NCBI GenBank assembly: GCA_018268695.1
Contig: JAFDWD010000002.1
Span: forward strand, 28,385 to 92,384
From: Actinomycetota bacterium
GTDB lineage: Bacteria; Actinomycetota; Thermoleophilia; Solirubrobacterales; 70-9
DNA length: 64,000 nt
Direction of reading: 5' to 3'
In this document: in pieces, positions 10,109-22,337 of the stretch
How positions within the stretch are numbered: position 1 is the first letter of the stretch
How the letters are laid out: each line of letters starts with the position of its first letter
Made by a program: the position numbers and the translations under genes
The notes under the pieces: model-generated
Database searches by the model: none
The model's input: the letters and a program-made list of their open reading frames with translations, nothing else
What the model was told of the DNA's origin: nothing

Positions 10109-12196
10109 TCAATTGCGGCCGAGGGAACGAGGACTCGCCATGAACTCGTCGAGCTTGTGGCTGAAGTACTGCAGGTCGCTGGTATTGGCGTCGCGACCCA
10201 CCCGTGTCACAATCACGTTCCGAACGAAGGCGTCCTTCTCCTTGAGCTCGCGGCACTTGATGTCGTAGCGCAGCTGTAGACCCTCCAGCTTTGTGCGCAG
10301 CCCGTTCATCTGGCTGTTGAGGTTGCTGATCGCCACTTCATAGCTGTTGCGCAGCAAGCGGTCTTGCTGGCTGCTCAGCTGCGACTTTTGCATGTCCTTT
10401 TCGGACCAGTTGACTTCCGACACGCTGCGACTCTCCGCCAGTTCGTTCTTGAGCCGTTACAGTTCCTTGGAGGCAGCAGCCCTGAAGAGTCTGAGCTCGC
10501 TGATTTCCCTGACCAGGAGGGGGTTGGTGATGGCACTAAGATCGCACTTGCTGATGTCTTTGGTGATGATGCGGATGCGGGTATCGTCGGTAGACTTGCT
10601 GTCGGGAACGGCTCCCTCGAGGATCAGCGTCTTGAGCCGAGTGTTTTCCTGCACCATTTCGTTGCAGATCCGCTCGATCTGCTTCGTATGCTCGGCATCG
10701 GAGGCGCCTCCCGAAAGCGAACTTATCAACCGATCCTTCTCCTGCAACTGCTGGCTCATCTCCAACAGCTTCCGGCTGAGCCTCTCCATTTCGTTGAGAT
10801 TCTTCGAGGAGCCCACTCGCTCCAGCGTGGCTGTGTTCACCTGCACTGCCTCGTCATTTCTTCTCAGCATTGGCAGATCAGTCTGTATACCATTCGAAGT
10901 TGTGCTCTTGGCCTTCGAGCCGAAGCTCGTATCCACTAGGTTGAAGGCCTCCACCGAGCTGATCTGTGGGTGCTGCTTCTGTTCCTTTCGGCGGATCGCA
11001 TGCGAAAGAGACAGGATCTGTCCTTCGAGGTACTGCACCAGCTCGGTCTTCAGACTCAAAGAGTTTTGGTAGGAAATGGCTTTGTTTTGTTCCTGCTCCA
11101 GCTCTGCATTCAGCCGATCGATCGCCGACTTGAGCTATGACGTAGCAGCATCGTGATTCTGCCGCTGAACATCCATTTCCTTCCTCAGTTCGCAAGTGCG
11201 TCTCTCCAACAAAGTAATAGTGTCGTGCCTTTCTTGTTAGAGTTCCTCTTGAAGGCTGGTCAGCTGCCTCTGCTGCATCTCAATTTCGTAGTCCTTGTCG
11301 GAAATCAAGCGCTGGTAGTGGCTGTGAAGCTGTTAGGTTTCGGACTGTCTGCGAATCGGAGGCTTTCCGAGGTGACTTCGCGGTATTGCGTGGGTTCGCT
11401 GGCTACGAGGCCCTTCACTGATGTTTAAGGTGTTGTGGCTGGTGGGGTGGTTGTCCTCGCGGAAGAAACGAGGGGTTTGGTTGGGCATCCATTTAATCTT
11501 CTTGAGTTCCAGCTACATATGATGCATGTCCTTCATCACTTAGTTTCGCTCGACTTCGGTCTGCTTGAGCAACGCCTGCAATCTTTTCACCTCCTGGTCT
11601 GGAGTCATCTGCTATGGAAGTTTGCTGGATGGCTCTGGGGAAGATCCACAGGGAGTTGGTGCGCTTTCTCCGACTGTCTACTTCGCCTTGGTTTGGTTTT
11701 GTGCCTGCTTGTCCAGGAGCTCCCATTGCCTCACAATAAATTAGAGCCTTTTTATCTAACCTTTGAGTTGATTTCTTTATTCAGCCCACTCCTTCGTCAG
11801 TCCCTTCATCTTTTTGTTTAGCACCTGCTGCTCAATACTCTTGGCTAGGCCTGAAGCGACAGATTCGAAGTCCGCGGGGCTCTTGCATCTGCTTTATCCC
11901 TTGCTTCCTTATCGATGTCGATCTGGAGAGGCCTCGATTGTCGCCTTCCGTGTTATTTTTTTTACCGTCCCGGTTCCTTGCATCGTAATGCTAGTATCGA
12001 ATTTCGTTCTCGTCGTCCGAACGCAGAGATTGCCGCTGCGGCTGTCCCACTTCAGGCTGCCGTGCGAAGACTCTCCGGGATAGAACTTTGACATGCCGTC
12101 TGTGGCACCATAGCGCCCCAAAACATCTTTTTGAGACATCGAAGTGGGTGATGTTTGATAGGTAGCGTCCTGTGGAATCACGACCGCAGAATTCAT
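10109..12196 (-). CDS. Long coiled-coil protein, 695 aa, intronless
   Basis: One uninterrupted frame from ATG at 12196 to TGA at 10109-10111 once TAA/TAG are read as Glu (about a dozen such codons). Residues 1-110 are low-complexity and basic; the rest is mainly coiled coil with breaks (for example LQALLKQTEVERNEVMKDM, QLTSLQEELEQERHDTITLL, MERLSRKLLEMSQQLQEKD). No motor, calponin or other globular domain is seen. Such proteins are common in ciliate cortex and basal bodies, which is inference only. Its 3' end is 30 nt from the end of the convergent B-box gene. Confidence 0.8.
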
Positions 12197-12351
12197 GCTC
12201 GATATAAATTTATGTGAATTCCATAACCGACCCTCATTATTGCGTCAGCGGCCTTCTGTTTCTACAGCGAGGATTTACCCGCCGAATCAAATCGCCAAAC
12301 GGCTGATGATAAGCCGCCCACTATTAATAAATTCGGAGGTTAACGGCATCC

Positions 12352-14716
12352 ATGAACATTGAAGACCAACCCAAAATCCGTGTGGTGGTTCGCAAGCGCC
12401 CACTAAACAAAAAGGAGCAGCAGAGAGGAGAGTCGGATGTTGTGGAGGTGCGTTCCGGCGCTTCAGTGATTGTGCGAGAGCAGAAGTAATGCTGTGGCCG
12501 ATTCCAGACAAAAGGTTGACCTCACTAAGTTCATCGACGAGCACCACTTCAACTTCGACTCTGCCTTCGACGAGAGCACGACCAACGAAAACGTAAGCTT
12601 ATACCGCAACGTAGATCTATGCGGAATGTGTTCGTCCGATAGTGCAGTGCGCCTTCCTGGGAGCCAAGGTGACATGCTTCGCCTACGGGCAGACCGGCTC
12701 AGGCAAGACCTACACAATGAACGGAGACCCGCAGAGCAAGACAGCGGGAATGTACATCCTCGGAGCGCAGGACATCTTTGACCTGAAGGAGCGGCAGGAG
12801 TTTCGCCACCTGACCGTGGCAATGAGCTTCTACGAGATCTACTGCGGCAAACTGTTCGACTTGCTGAACAACCGAGAGACCCTACAGGCGAGAGAAGATG
12901 CCAAACAGAACGTTAACATTATCGGACTGACGGAGAAGAAGATCGGCAACGTTGGAAGCTTCATGCAAGTCATTGAGCAAGGAAGCGCGGTCAGAATCAC
13001 CTCGCAGAACAGCACTAATGCCGACAGTTCGCGGTCGCACGCTATCATGCAGATCAGTCTGCTCGATGGAAAAAAGCTATTCGGAAAGATCTCCTTCATC
13101 GATCTAGCGGGGTGCGAAAGAGGCGCCGACACTATCGACCAGAGCAAGCAAACAAGAATCGATGGAGCAGAAATTAACAAGTCGCTGTTGGCTTTGAAGG
13201 AGTGCATCCGAGCTTTGGATTGTGGAAAGGCTCACACGCCTTTTCGAGGGAGCAAGCTCACTATGGTGCTCAAAGATTCCTTCACGGGGTTCTGCCGTAC
13301 GCTGATGATTGGCAACATCTCGCCCAATTCAAGCTCCTGCTAGAATACGCTGAACACACTTAGATACGCTGATCGTGTGAAGGAACTGAAGAAGGGAAGT
13401 GGTGGCTAGACGGTCTCGAAGTAGGATCAGCTCGCGAAGGAACTGATGCTGCCCCGCATGATGAGTACAGAATTGCTAATTGAGAAAACAAGCAGACCGT
13501 AGAAATCAACAGTGATGGGTAGGAAGAATCTCCGATCGTTCACAGTGTACCGTCCGTGGTAATTGCGCCTGCGGTGCAGCCCCGGAATAACGTGCGCCGC
13601 GATGATTAGTCCAAGCAGCAGAGAAGTCAACGAGATACCTCTCAAACCCACAACAATCCGATCACCTCCAAAGTCAACCGACGCAACTACCGCGATGAAA
13701 ACGAACACTACAAGGACGATCGAAGAGGCGTGAGCGCATATCAGAAGGCTCGGCAGCAGCAGAGCACTATGAACACCTCCACCAATGCCAGCCAGGTCGT
13801 TAAGAAGAAGCCTGATCGTCCGAGCTTCGTCAACAATACCAACAACCTCAACAATGCCGCGCGACTTCCGCAACAACCCCACCAACGCCAAGACTCCAAG
13901 ATCCAGCGGCACCTTTCGGAACTGTGGCAGAAACCGAAGCCTCCCCCACAGATCTTTACGACTGAAACCGGAAACCAGCTGCTCGAGCCATCCTAGTACT
14001 CGCAATGGGAGCAGATCCTCGAAGACTTTCGTGGGTGGCAGCCGCAGCACGAAACTGAAGTCGAGAAGATGTCGGGGAAGTTCGAGACGCTTGTGAACTA
14101 CATCATGCGCGAGGAAATCGAAGTGCTTGAGATGCATAAGTCGCTCATCGAGGCGCAGAAGATGCTGTACAACGACGAACTCCGCCTCTACAACGACGTC
14201 CTGCAGGAAGACAAGTCCAACGAAGAGTTCCTGGGCTATGCCGAATGCCTAGAGGGACTCGTAGATCGGCGGATGGGTATGCTGGCCAACTTACGTGACA
14301 AGCTGGCCAGCTATAAGTACCACCTCAAGGAGCACGAACTCTGCGAAAAGAAGCTGTTCCGCGCGAGCGAGAAGTTTGTACAGGCGGAGCAGCCTCCCAA
14401 CAACGAGGAGTTTCTGGCACAATTCGAGTTCCAGCTTCCGTCGGCTCGGCTATTCCAACATAACAATTTCGTCAACCCGACCGCCAACTTCAACAGCCAG
14501 CCATCGACCCAGCCTCAACAGTATACTGGTAACTACTGCCAGTCAGGACCTTACCATTTGGGTGGTTACCAGCCTCAACTGCTCACTCAGCCCAGCCAGA
14601 AGAGCCCGGTTTCTCCGTACATCAGCGACTTCTCCGGCAACCAATCCTACTTCGACCGGTTGGGCATTCAACCTCCGGCGAGCCAGCTCTACCAAAACAA
14701 GAGCGACTGCTACTGA
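12352..14716 (+). CDS. Kinesin-13 microtubule depolymerase
   Basis: 766 residues, four exons; introns 12486-12507, 12593-12614, 13465-13484. The motor starts almost at the N-terminus (KIRVVVRKRPLNKKE) and shows KVDLTKFIDEHHFNFDSAFD, the P-loop GQTGSGKT, switch I NADSSRSHAI, switch II DLAGCERG and the neck-side NTLNTLRYADRVKEL; the kinesin-13 signature is the KVDLTK region and the C-terminal helix. TAG 13341-13343 is the conserved Glu of SSCEN. After a Gln/Asn-rich linker a C-terminal helical domain (QWEQILEDF...LEMHKSLIEAQ...LRDKLASYKYHL) matches the C-terminal domain of MCAK/KIF2. Kinesin-13 trims axonemal and spindle microtubules; in ciliates it helps set cilium length. Confidence 0.95.
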
Positions 14717-14773
14717 ATGATCGTAATTCGAACGATGTTGTGAGAAATTTACAATTGAAGATTCATTCAACGA

Positions 14774-16618
14774 TCAATTGTACCAGAGGTTCAGGCAGGC
14801 GTCGACTCCCTGCTTGTAGTTCTTGCGGACGAACTCGAGATAGTCGTTTTCGGGGCCAGCAATATCGATCAGTCCCTCCATTACGGTCTGCTTGAGCTTA
14901 TAGTCTGCCTCCTTCTCGTCCAGCTTGTTGATTGTTGGGGCAACCTTCACCTCTACGGGAGCGACCTTGATCTCCTCCTTCACCTCGACAATGGGCTCAG
15001 CTGCGCTCTCCTTCTTGCCAACGCTGATGTTGCTGACGTTCAGATCATCGTCAGCAATCTCCTTGACGAAGACCTTAGCAGGCTCCTCGATCTTCTTCTC
15101 TTCAACCTTCTTCTCCTCGATCTTCTCCTCGACCTTCTCATCGACCTTGACAGGTTTAACGACCTCCTTGGCCTCGGTCTTGACTTCGGCGACCTTCGGA
15201 ACCTTGTTGTTCTTGATCATCTCAGCAAGTTGCCAGCAACGGAGTTCTGGGTGCTGCTTCACAAAGTCGACGTAGTTGGCAGCAGGCTCCTTGAAGAGGA
15301 AGGCAAGCTTCTTGGATCGCCTGATAATCCGTTCTTCAGTTAGTTCTTCAGTGACGGGCTTGATGTTGTTCTCGCGAGCGTAGATCTCCTTAAGTTCGTG
15401 GAACCTCTTTTCAGGGTTCTTCTATATGAAAGTCCTGTAGGATTCGGGCTCGCCGCCAAAGGCCTTGCACAGCTTGAAAGCACACTTAGCGACGTGACCG
15501 AAGACACTCCATCCTCCGCGCTTATGGCAGCCTCGACTTTCTCCGGAGTTATTTCCCCGCATCATGTGCCAAGGAGCGTTCTTGGGATTCTTGATCTTAA
15601 TGAAGCTGTGGGGGTGTTCGAGCGCGGCTTCACACTTCGAGCAGAAATCGAAATCAGCACAAGTAGTGCACTTGTATCTGATACCGACAAGCGGGTACAC
15701 TCCGCATCCGTCGCATCGAACCATGCTATGGATGACAGTTTCAGGGTTGGCTGGAGCGCTTTCGGCCTTCTCGCCTTGGATTTCCATCCTGACTTTGTTC
15801 ACGATGCAAGGCAGCAGCGAGTCAATCTGTCGAGTGACCAACGCCTCGATCTTCGCCTTGAAGTATTCTCTTCCAGGGAATGAACAGCCCCCGGCAAGAT
15901 CCTCAGATTGACTCTTCGGAACTCCATCTAAGGGGAAATGAGTTGGTGGACATGGAGCGCCTTGTGGGGCTCCTGGGAATCCTGGGAATCCTGGAAATCC
16001 TGGGAATCCTCCAAAACCAGGGAATCCATGGTGTCCGCTGGGGCCACCACGACCACGCCACCAGCCCTTGCCGCGGCAGCCTTCTCCTGGAGACTTCTCC
16101 TTCTTTTCCTCCTTCACTTCCTTCGGCTCTTCAGCTTGGACCTTGATTTCTTCAGCCTTGGGTTCGTTGACAACTTCAGTAACGACAGGCTTGACTTCCT
16201 GAACAGCAGGAACCTCAATGACTGGCACTTCAACAGGCGCTTCAGGTGACTTTTCCTCCGCGACCTTTACATTGAGTTCCTCAACCTTAGGCTGAATTTC
16301 GGGGACAGTTTCAACATGCACCTCGGCCTTGGGCTCTTCCTTGGGAGGAGCGACCACTTCGGGTTGAGCAGCAACCTCTTCCTCCACAGGAACGATCGTG
16401 ATCTTGACGAACTTTTCGGTGCTGGTAGCATAGAGCGTGTGAACATCTTCATCATTACTGATGCTGATGTTGTCACCATCTGCGTCACGGTAGGTGATTT
16501 CGAAGACTGGAGGCAGGTTCTTGAAGCTCTCCCGAATGAAGCGGATGAGATCAGTGAAGTTGGCTTCTTTGGTGAGGAGGTGAATCTCCTTGCCGAATGA
16601 AATCTTCAAATAAAGCAT
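14774..16618 (-). CDS. PB1-ZZ protein, NBR1/p62-type autophagy receptor candidate
   Basis: 614 residues, one exon. N-terminal PB1 domain (residues 1-78) with the basic strand LYLKISFGK and the acidic OPCA motif YRDADGDNISISNDED. After a Glu/Pro/Val-rich linker is a Gly-Phe-Pro repeat block (GFPGF units), then a ZZ zinc finger RCDGCGVYPLVGIRYKC, CADFDFCSKC, H, H (~residues 300-345). A second Lys/Glu/Val-rich linker leads to a C-terminal helical segment (YLEFVRKNYKQGVDACLNL) that resembles a UBA domain. PB1-ZZ-UBA is the layout of p62 and NBR1, cargo receptors of selective autophagy. I see no FW domain. Only one UAR codon is used in 614, far fewer than in neighbours, consistent with high expression. 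Confidence 0.75.
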
Positions 16619-16978
16619 GCGATTTATTGATTATAGAAGCTGTGAGACAACACCTTTTTAAACACACCACCGAACGATTCTGATCGTCCAATTGTGCTAC
16701 TCTGGTCAGGCCCATTATAACAATCACAACGGTATCGGCAACCAAGATTTTACATGGATGGAAGTACTTAGCCATCCGAATGTGTCTGTTGTTGCTTCGC
16801 GGAATTGTTGGTGGGCGATGGATGAGCAGAAAAGCCCTGGGATTATTCGTGCATCCCAAAAATATTTCAAACAAACTATGCTACTGCTCCAGCGGCGGTT
16901 TTGGGAAGGCGCGACCGCTATCATTTGCCTTTGATTTATACGAGAATCGAAGTCCGAGAAGTTATTGTTGTAATTCCC
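16619..16978. promoter_or_regulatory. 360-nt divergent intergenic region
   Basis: Lies between the starts of the PB1-ZZ gene (minus) and the SR gene (plus). It is richer in A/T than coding DNA. Short ORFs cross it on both strands but none has coding character, and I see no tRNA or spliceosomal snRNA signature. Most likely promoters and 5' leaders. Confidence 0.4.
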
Positions 16979-17561
16979 ATGTCTGCCAAACACCGCAACT
17001 CCGAGATCTACGTGAAAGGTTACAATAGCAAGCACACCACCAAAGAGGATCTCCGCGATTGGTTCAAGGAGTACGGCCGCATCGTTCAGGTGCAGTTCAA
17101 GGGCCCTTATTCCTTCATTGTAAAAGGCGCTCTATTCAGGAATTTGAGGATTATTACGATGCCGAAGAGGCCGTCTAGCAGATGAACGATAAGAAGGTGG
17201 AGGGACGAAGGCTGACTGTTGAGGCGGCCGGCAAGAAAAAGCGAGGTCGGGATCGTTCTCGCAGCAGAGATCGACGTCGCCGCAAGAGGTAGCAGCCATT
17301 TTAACTCAGAAGCCGCAGTGAGTCGTCGGACAGTCGTTCACGCTCCAATTCGAGCGATGACTCCCGTTCAAAGTCGCGTTCCAGCGACTCTGTGGACAGT
17401 AGAGACTCCGATCGAAAGGTATATTTAAGCAAGTAAGACAGGAGAGAAAGAAGAAGTCCAAGAAAACAAAGAAGGATCGCAAGGACAAGAAGAGAAAGAG
17501 AAGCTCGAGTTCTGAGGAGAAAGTGAAGGACAAGAAGGAATCCAAGGAGGAGAAGGAATGA
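16979..17561 (+). CDS. SR-family splicing factor (RRM + RS domain)
   Basis: 172 residues, four exons; introns 17120-17139, 17289-17309, 17419-17441. An RRM occupies residues 1-75 with RNP2-like SEIYVKGY and RNP1-like YSFIEFEDYYDAEEAVEQ; the E of VEQ is TAG. A Arg/Ser and Arg/Asp-rich RS domain follows, then a Lys/Glu-rich tail. SR proteins bind exonic enhancers and recruit the spliceosome. The RRM is short and close to SRSF2/SRSF3-type. It fits an organism with many tiny introns. The splice junctions are supported by the restored RRM frame; the last intron could instead end earlier, adding a few charged residues. Confidence 0.85.
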
Positions 17562-17572
17562 CCAAGCTATAT

Positions 17573-17867
17573 ATGAATCGGATTTGTCGTTGAAGCGTTG
17601 CGTCGTCAAGTTTTCGCACGCCGTCGTCGAGGCTACGATGCCGCCCGTTCGTCGCTCCGCCGAGGACTCGCCTCACCATTTCCGGCATGGCGAATTGCGC
17701 CGTTCTCGCACTACCGATCGCCTCGGCCGAAACTGTTCGAAGCAGCCAACGACCCAGTTTGTTCCGAAACCGTAGCCACTGCTTTAGCTTATCAGCTACT
17801 GCACGAACCGACTGATTTATAAACAATAATAAATAAACGATAAACAGCTGCATAGCTATTTGAGTGA
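17573..17867 (+). CDS. Candidate small mitochondrial protein, 89 aa
   Basis: If the 25-nt segment 17586-17610 (GTC...AAG) is spliced, an ATG frame reads MNRIFFARRRRGYDAARS and stays open to TGA at 17865-17867. The N-terminus is strongly basic and free of acidic residues, like a mitochondrial presequence. Against it: the last ~17 codons cross an A/T-rich stretch that looks like a promoter, and the TGA overlaps the ATG of the next gene (TGATG). No family recognised. Treat as a candidate. Confidence 0.3.
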
Positions 17868-20497
17868 TGCAGCGAAAGAAGTCCACTGCACCGGAGGTGC
17901 GACCTTCCGAACGTAAACCCACCACCGTCAAATCTTCAGCGAAGAGCAAAACAACAGTACCACCGATTTCTCTGCCGACGAGCCAAAACAAGCTGGAAAG
18001 AGGTAAGGCAAACCTCAAGAAACTCTTGAAAAAGATAGAGGAGGGCGACAACCCGTACGCCGAGCGTAATTCGTTCCGTCCGGGAGAGAGCCAGCATGAA
18101 TAGCTCAAGGAAGAGTACACCACGAACAATGTGAGTTCCGCGTATACCACTAGCCTGGAAAATATCAACACTAAGGAGCAGACCTTCGCCACGAACGAAG
18201 AGAACAGACACGAGTACGAGCTGAAGAGCATATGGGCGGAGGAATTCGAAGAAATTGCCGCGCGAAAGATGGGCAAGAGATTTAAAGTTGCGGAAGTCGC
18301 CGAGCGATAGGCTAGTCGCCAGCGGCATAACAAATCCTGCAGCGATCGATTCACCAGCCGAAAGAATCTCGAGGTCGTCAGAAGTGCCTTCAACAGTCTG
18401 GATAGCTGCAAATCGAGCAAGACGCCGAAAGTGAAACCCACAACCAAACCCAAGAAAAAATCCAAGAAGCCAGTAACGATGAAAAAGAAAAAAGAAGTAC
18501 CGCGGTCATCGCTCACTCCCTCTTCGTTGAATACTCCCCGATCTTTAAGGTCCCACTCCGACGCAATAAAGAATAACCCAACGAGCCTGCTCGAACTGAG
18601 AAGTCCAAAGAAGAAGCTCGAGATTCCCTATACCGATATGCTCAGTGAGTTTGCAGCGCCTAACAAAGTGATGCTGCCGAACGAACAGCGAAAGATCACT
18701 GAAGTTTCAGACGAGGAGCTGTAATGCTCAATCGTCAAGTCGAAGACTCTCAAGAACAATAGCTTCAAGAAGGTCTCCGGGAGGCTGCTTCCAACCGCTG
18801 TTCCTTACAAGAAGGGAAAGGCATAAGCATTACGTTGTTTAAGAGAGCAGATCAAGAACAAAGTGGAGAGTCTATATCCCACTCTTAAGCTCAGCGAGAA
18901 AAGGCTAGTCTGCGCAGTCATTCTAATTCAACGGCTTTGGAGACAGAGCAAGGTAAAAAACATTATTGGTCAGTTCCTCACTCCTAAGAAGGCAGGAACA
19001 TTAAACCAGCTTCCTCACAGAAAGGCCGCGCCTTCTCTGCCGTAGCCAATTCAGGAACGGAGCTTTGAAAGGTTAGATAGTAGCAGCAAAGAAACCCCAA
19101 ACAAAGATGCTCAAATCGTACCACTGCTGTTTACGCCTTCTATCAAATACACTGGCTCGCCAAGATAGCCTCCTCCGTTTTATTCGAGAAGCGAAGATGT
19201 GTCTGCAGCTTCAAGCAAAAGCAGCCTACCAAGTTCCAGGCAGCAAGCGAGCATCCTGAAATTCGTGGATAGCTACAGGACTATGGTTCTCGATTCCAAA
19301 AAGTCCAGGAAGCAACCGAAGGACCTATCTCGACCGAACTTCTTTAGCCTGACAACTTCGCTCTCTGACAAGTGCCTTCTTGGCGGCATGTATCGTAAAA
19401 TATTTTCGTTTGGCAGCGAAGAGGGTCAGAATAGCAGCTGCGAATCCAAGCTCCACGAAAAACTGATGATTCGGAAGGGGCACGCGATTGTTTCGAGCCC
19501 GCCTGAACAGCTCAAACTGGACAAGGCTCCTCTCTAGAATGAGATCTGCACGGTTCTCTCAAGCGAGCGATTCTATACCGAAGTCAAGGAATAGTAGGTG
19601 GTGCTGCCTGAGTCTTCACCACATGCCGAAGAACTAGTCAAGCCGAAACAGCCGGAAGGTAAAGCGGATATTCGCGAAACCATCGTCAATCAGATGGTGG
19701 ACATGCTCATCAACGAGTTTTCTGAAGAGTTCGTTAAGCACATCAAGCAGCTGAAAAAGAAGAAATCGCTTCCGGGAATCAAAATTAGCAAGACTACGAT
19801 CAATCGCTATCTCGACGGCATGATCGATCACCTGATGGAGTACCACCAGAAGCAGATCGTGCACAACCTCAACAAGATCGCTGGAGTGGATCCGAAGACT
19901 CTTCTCAGGTTCATGCGAGACGACTTCGACGATGCTGATGACGTGGAGAGTCAGGATAGCTAGTACTGCACATAGTCCATTCTCCCGAAGACAGTCTTCT
20001 TCGACTACCAGAAGCTGTTCGAAAAGCAGTGGTTCAAGGTGTCCAAGGAAGAGGAGAAATACGTCAACTTCATAGAGGGAGTCCTTACGGTTCATAATAA
20101 GTCGCTGCTCGACTGCTTCACCGAAGAAATGGAACTGATTAGAGTCTACGGTGTTCGTGGCAAGCCTTATCCGTGGGAAAGAAGCTTCACAAGAACAACC
20201 GAAAGAGTCACTGAGGACAACCTAAAGTTGAAGCTCGTGCAAACAAAGGAAAGAGTGAAGGAGATTTCGAGCTATCATCTGGGCAACTTGGACAGACGCA
20301 TGCCCAATCGTGAGTTTATCGATTAGCAGAATCTGCTGTTCAGCATCCGCGAAGACTACAATCGAGATCATCACTAGTGGGACTATTGCTTCGAGGAAAT
20401 GCTTGAAGTGCAGCTGCTTCTTTCGAGCTACATCTTTGACTGGCTCACCGAAGAGATGGTCCAAGAGATCTCCCTACTTGATAATTCTTAGTGTTGA
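17867..20497 (+). CDS. CEP350-like centrosomal/basal-body protein candidate
   Basis: 876 residues in a single frame with about 20 UAR codons read as Glu. The N-terminal two thirds are basic and Ser-rich. One IQ-like motif, VILIQRLWRQSK, is near residue 350. The C-terminal ~270 residues are a helical domain; its last part (HHEWDYCFEEMLEVQLLLSS, then YIFDWLTEEMVQEI) resembles the end of vertebrate CEP350, which reads WVNYDEDELCVKMQLADGIF and then a similar helix. CEP350 anchors microtubules at centrioles. Similarity is recognised by eye over about 50 residues, so the assignment is tentative. The start overlaps the stop of the preceding candidate gene; a later ATG is possible. Confidence 0.55.
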
Positions 20498-20527
20498 GTC
20501 TATCATACAAATAATTGGCTTTCAACA

Positions 20528-22293
20528 ATGGGCAAGAAGACGGAACAGTCACGCGTGCCAACCAACAAGGCCGGCAAGTAGCAGAAGAAGGCCAAGCGCG
20601 AGCCGAAGGAAGAGGAGTTCCCGGTGTACGAAAATGATGAAGACATTCCAGTGTTCGACCCTGACAACATGGAAGCGAACATCATCAACCAAAAGAAGAA
20701 GAAGAGCAAGAAGAACAAGAACAAGTTCCGTGAAGAAGTCGTTGAGGAGCCAGCAGAAGCAGAAGAAGAGCCGCTCGAGTAGTCGCCTGAGGAAGACTAC
20801 GCTCAGATTGAGCAAGAGATATAAGACGAAGATCTCGCGGGAGACGACGATATGGGAGGCCAGTAGGAAGATCAGGAAATGGAACACCAGTAGGAGCAAC
20901 CAGAATAAGGACAGTTGGACGGTGCCGATCCGGAAGCTGATATTGTTCAGGGTAAGGCCAACAAGGACATATCGATGAGCATCATCAACACAAAGATCCA
21001 AGAAACTCTTTCCGTAAGATCAGTTCCTAATGAAGATCCTCAGCAACTTCTCGAGGCTCGCTGCCGGAAAGAACCGCAAACACTATATCAACGAACTAAA
21101 GGGCTATATCCGCACCTACTACGACTACAACGAAGAGCTTATCGATCATTTCCTCACCTTCCTCAACCCCAATGAAATGGTACAGTTGATCGAGGCGAAC
21201 GAGTCCCAGCGTCCTCTCACCATCAGAGTCAACACTCTCAAAACTCGACGCAAAGAGCTCGCGTACTCATTACAACTTATGTAGGCAGGCACTCATTCAG
21301 AGAGGTGTCAGTCTGGACCCGCTCGCAGAGTGGAGCAAGGTGGGAATCAAGATCTACGAATCGCGGGTGCCGATAGGCGCAACCCCAGAGTATCTCGCTG
21401 GACATTATATGCTGCAGAGCGCATCCTCGCTTCTGCCAGTGATCGCGTTGGATGCTCATCCGGGAGAAAGAGTGCTCGATATGGCGGCGGCGCCGGGCGG
21501 CAAAACGACTTACATCGCTCAAACGATGAAGAATTCGGGTGTGATAGTCGCAAACGACAGCAAAAAGGAGCGGCTTAGGGCGCTACAGTTTAACGTGCAG
21601 AGGCTCGGAATATCGAATACGATAGTGACGAACTACGACGGAAGGAAGATCACGCACGTAATGAACAACTTCGATCGAGTGCTGCTTGACGCTCCTTGCA
21701 CTGGTCTCGGAATCATCTCCAAAGATCCCTCGATTAAGGCCTAAAAGCTACTGATAGACATTCAGAAGCACTCCCATCTGCAGAAGGAGCTGATCCTTGC
21801 CGCGATCGACTGCTGCAAGCCCAACGGAGTCGTCGTGTATTCCACCTGTTCCATCTCGCCGCTAGAAAACGAAGAAGTCGTCAACTACGCGTTGAAGAAG
21901 CGATTCGTGAAGCTGGTGGAAATGGATTTGGAGGTGGGCGAGCCCGGCCTCACGAAGTACGTGGAAAAGCGGTACCATCCTCATTTGACAATGACTCGCA
22001 GGATATACCCACACATCGTCAACATGGACGGCTTCTACGTCGCCAAGCTGGTCAAGATATCCAACGGCGAAAGGAAGCCCGAATAAAAGGACGAGCCTGC
22101 CCCGGGCGACATCGAAGTCGAAGAGGAACAGGAACAGGAACAAGAGTAAAAACCAAAGAAAGACAAGAAGAAACCCAGTCAACCCGAGCAGGCTGAAAAG
22201 CCAAAACAGAAGAAGCTGCAGAGCCAGTCGGAGTAGCCCGCCGCCACGCAAGTGAAGAGGATGAAGAAGATTAAGAAGCAGTCTGCTGCTTGA
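20528..22293 (+). CDS. NOP2: 25S/28S rRNA (cytosine-C5)-methyltransferase NOP2/NSUN1
   Basis: 573 residues, three exons; introns 21014-21035 and 21263-21284 (22 nt each). Nucleolar enzyme of large-subunit rRNA biogenesis. The acidic/basic N-terminal tail (~160 residues) precedes the conserved NOP2 region RPLTIRVNTLKTRR, AQALIQRGVSLDPL, VPIGATPEYLAGHYMLQ, the SAM-binding DMAAAPGGKTTY and the two catalytic cysteines, DAPCTG and YSTCS, then TRRIYPHIVNMDGFY. A Lys/Glu-rich tail ends the protein. TAA within SIKA-E-KLL is at a variable position. The splice junctions are exact by homology. The gene is the same strand as, and 30 nt after, the CEP350-like gene. Confidence 0.96.
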
Positions 22294-22337
22294 CCGTTCC
22301 CGCTATTTAACGTTGACTCAGTATCGCAGCATTAACA

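Noticed and set aside
2663..13343. UAR = Gln (common ciliate code, also diplomonads and oxymonads)
   Set aside because: Invariant-Glu columns in CDKAL1 and kinesin-13 are filled by UAR. Gln there would be unusual in several unrelated proteins at once.
16619..16978. Possible snRNA or tRNA gene in the divergent intergenic region
   Set aside because: No cloverleaf, no U1/U2/U6 conserved segments found by eye.
17425..18516. 363-residue minus-strand ORF starting MSDDRGTSFFFF
   Set aside because: Antisense of the RS domain and Lys-rich region; Phe/Ser runs are reverse-complement artefacts.
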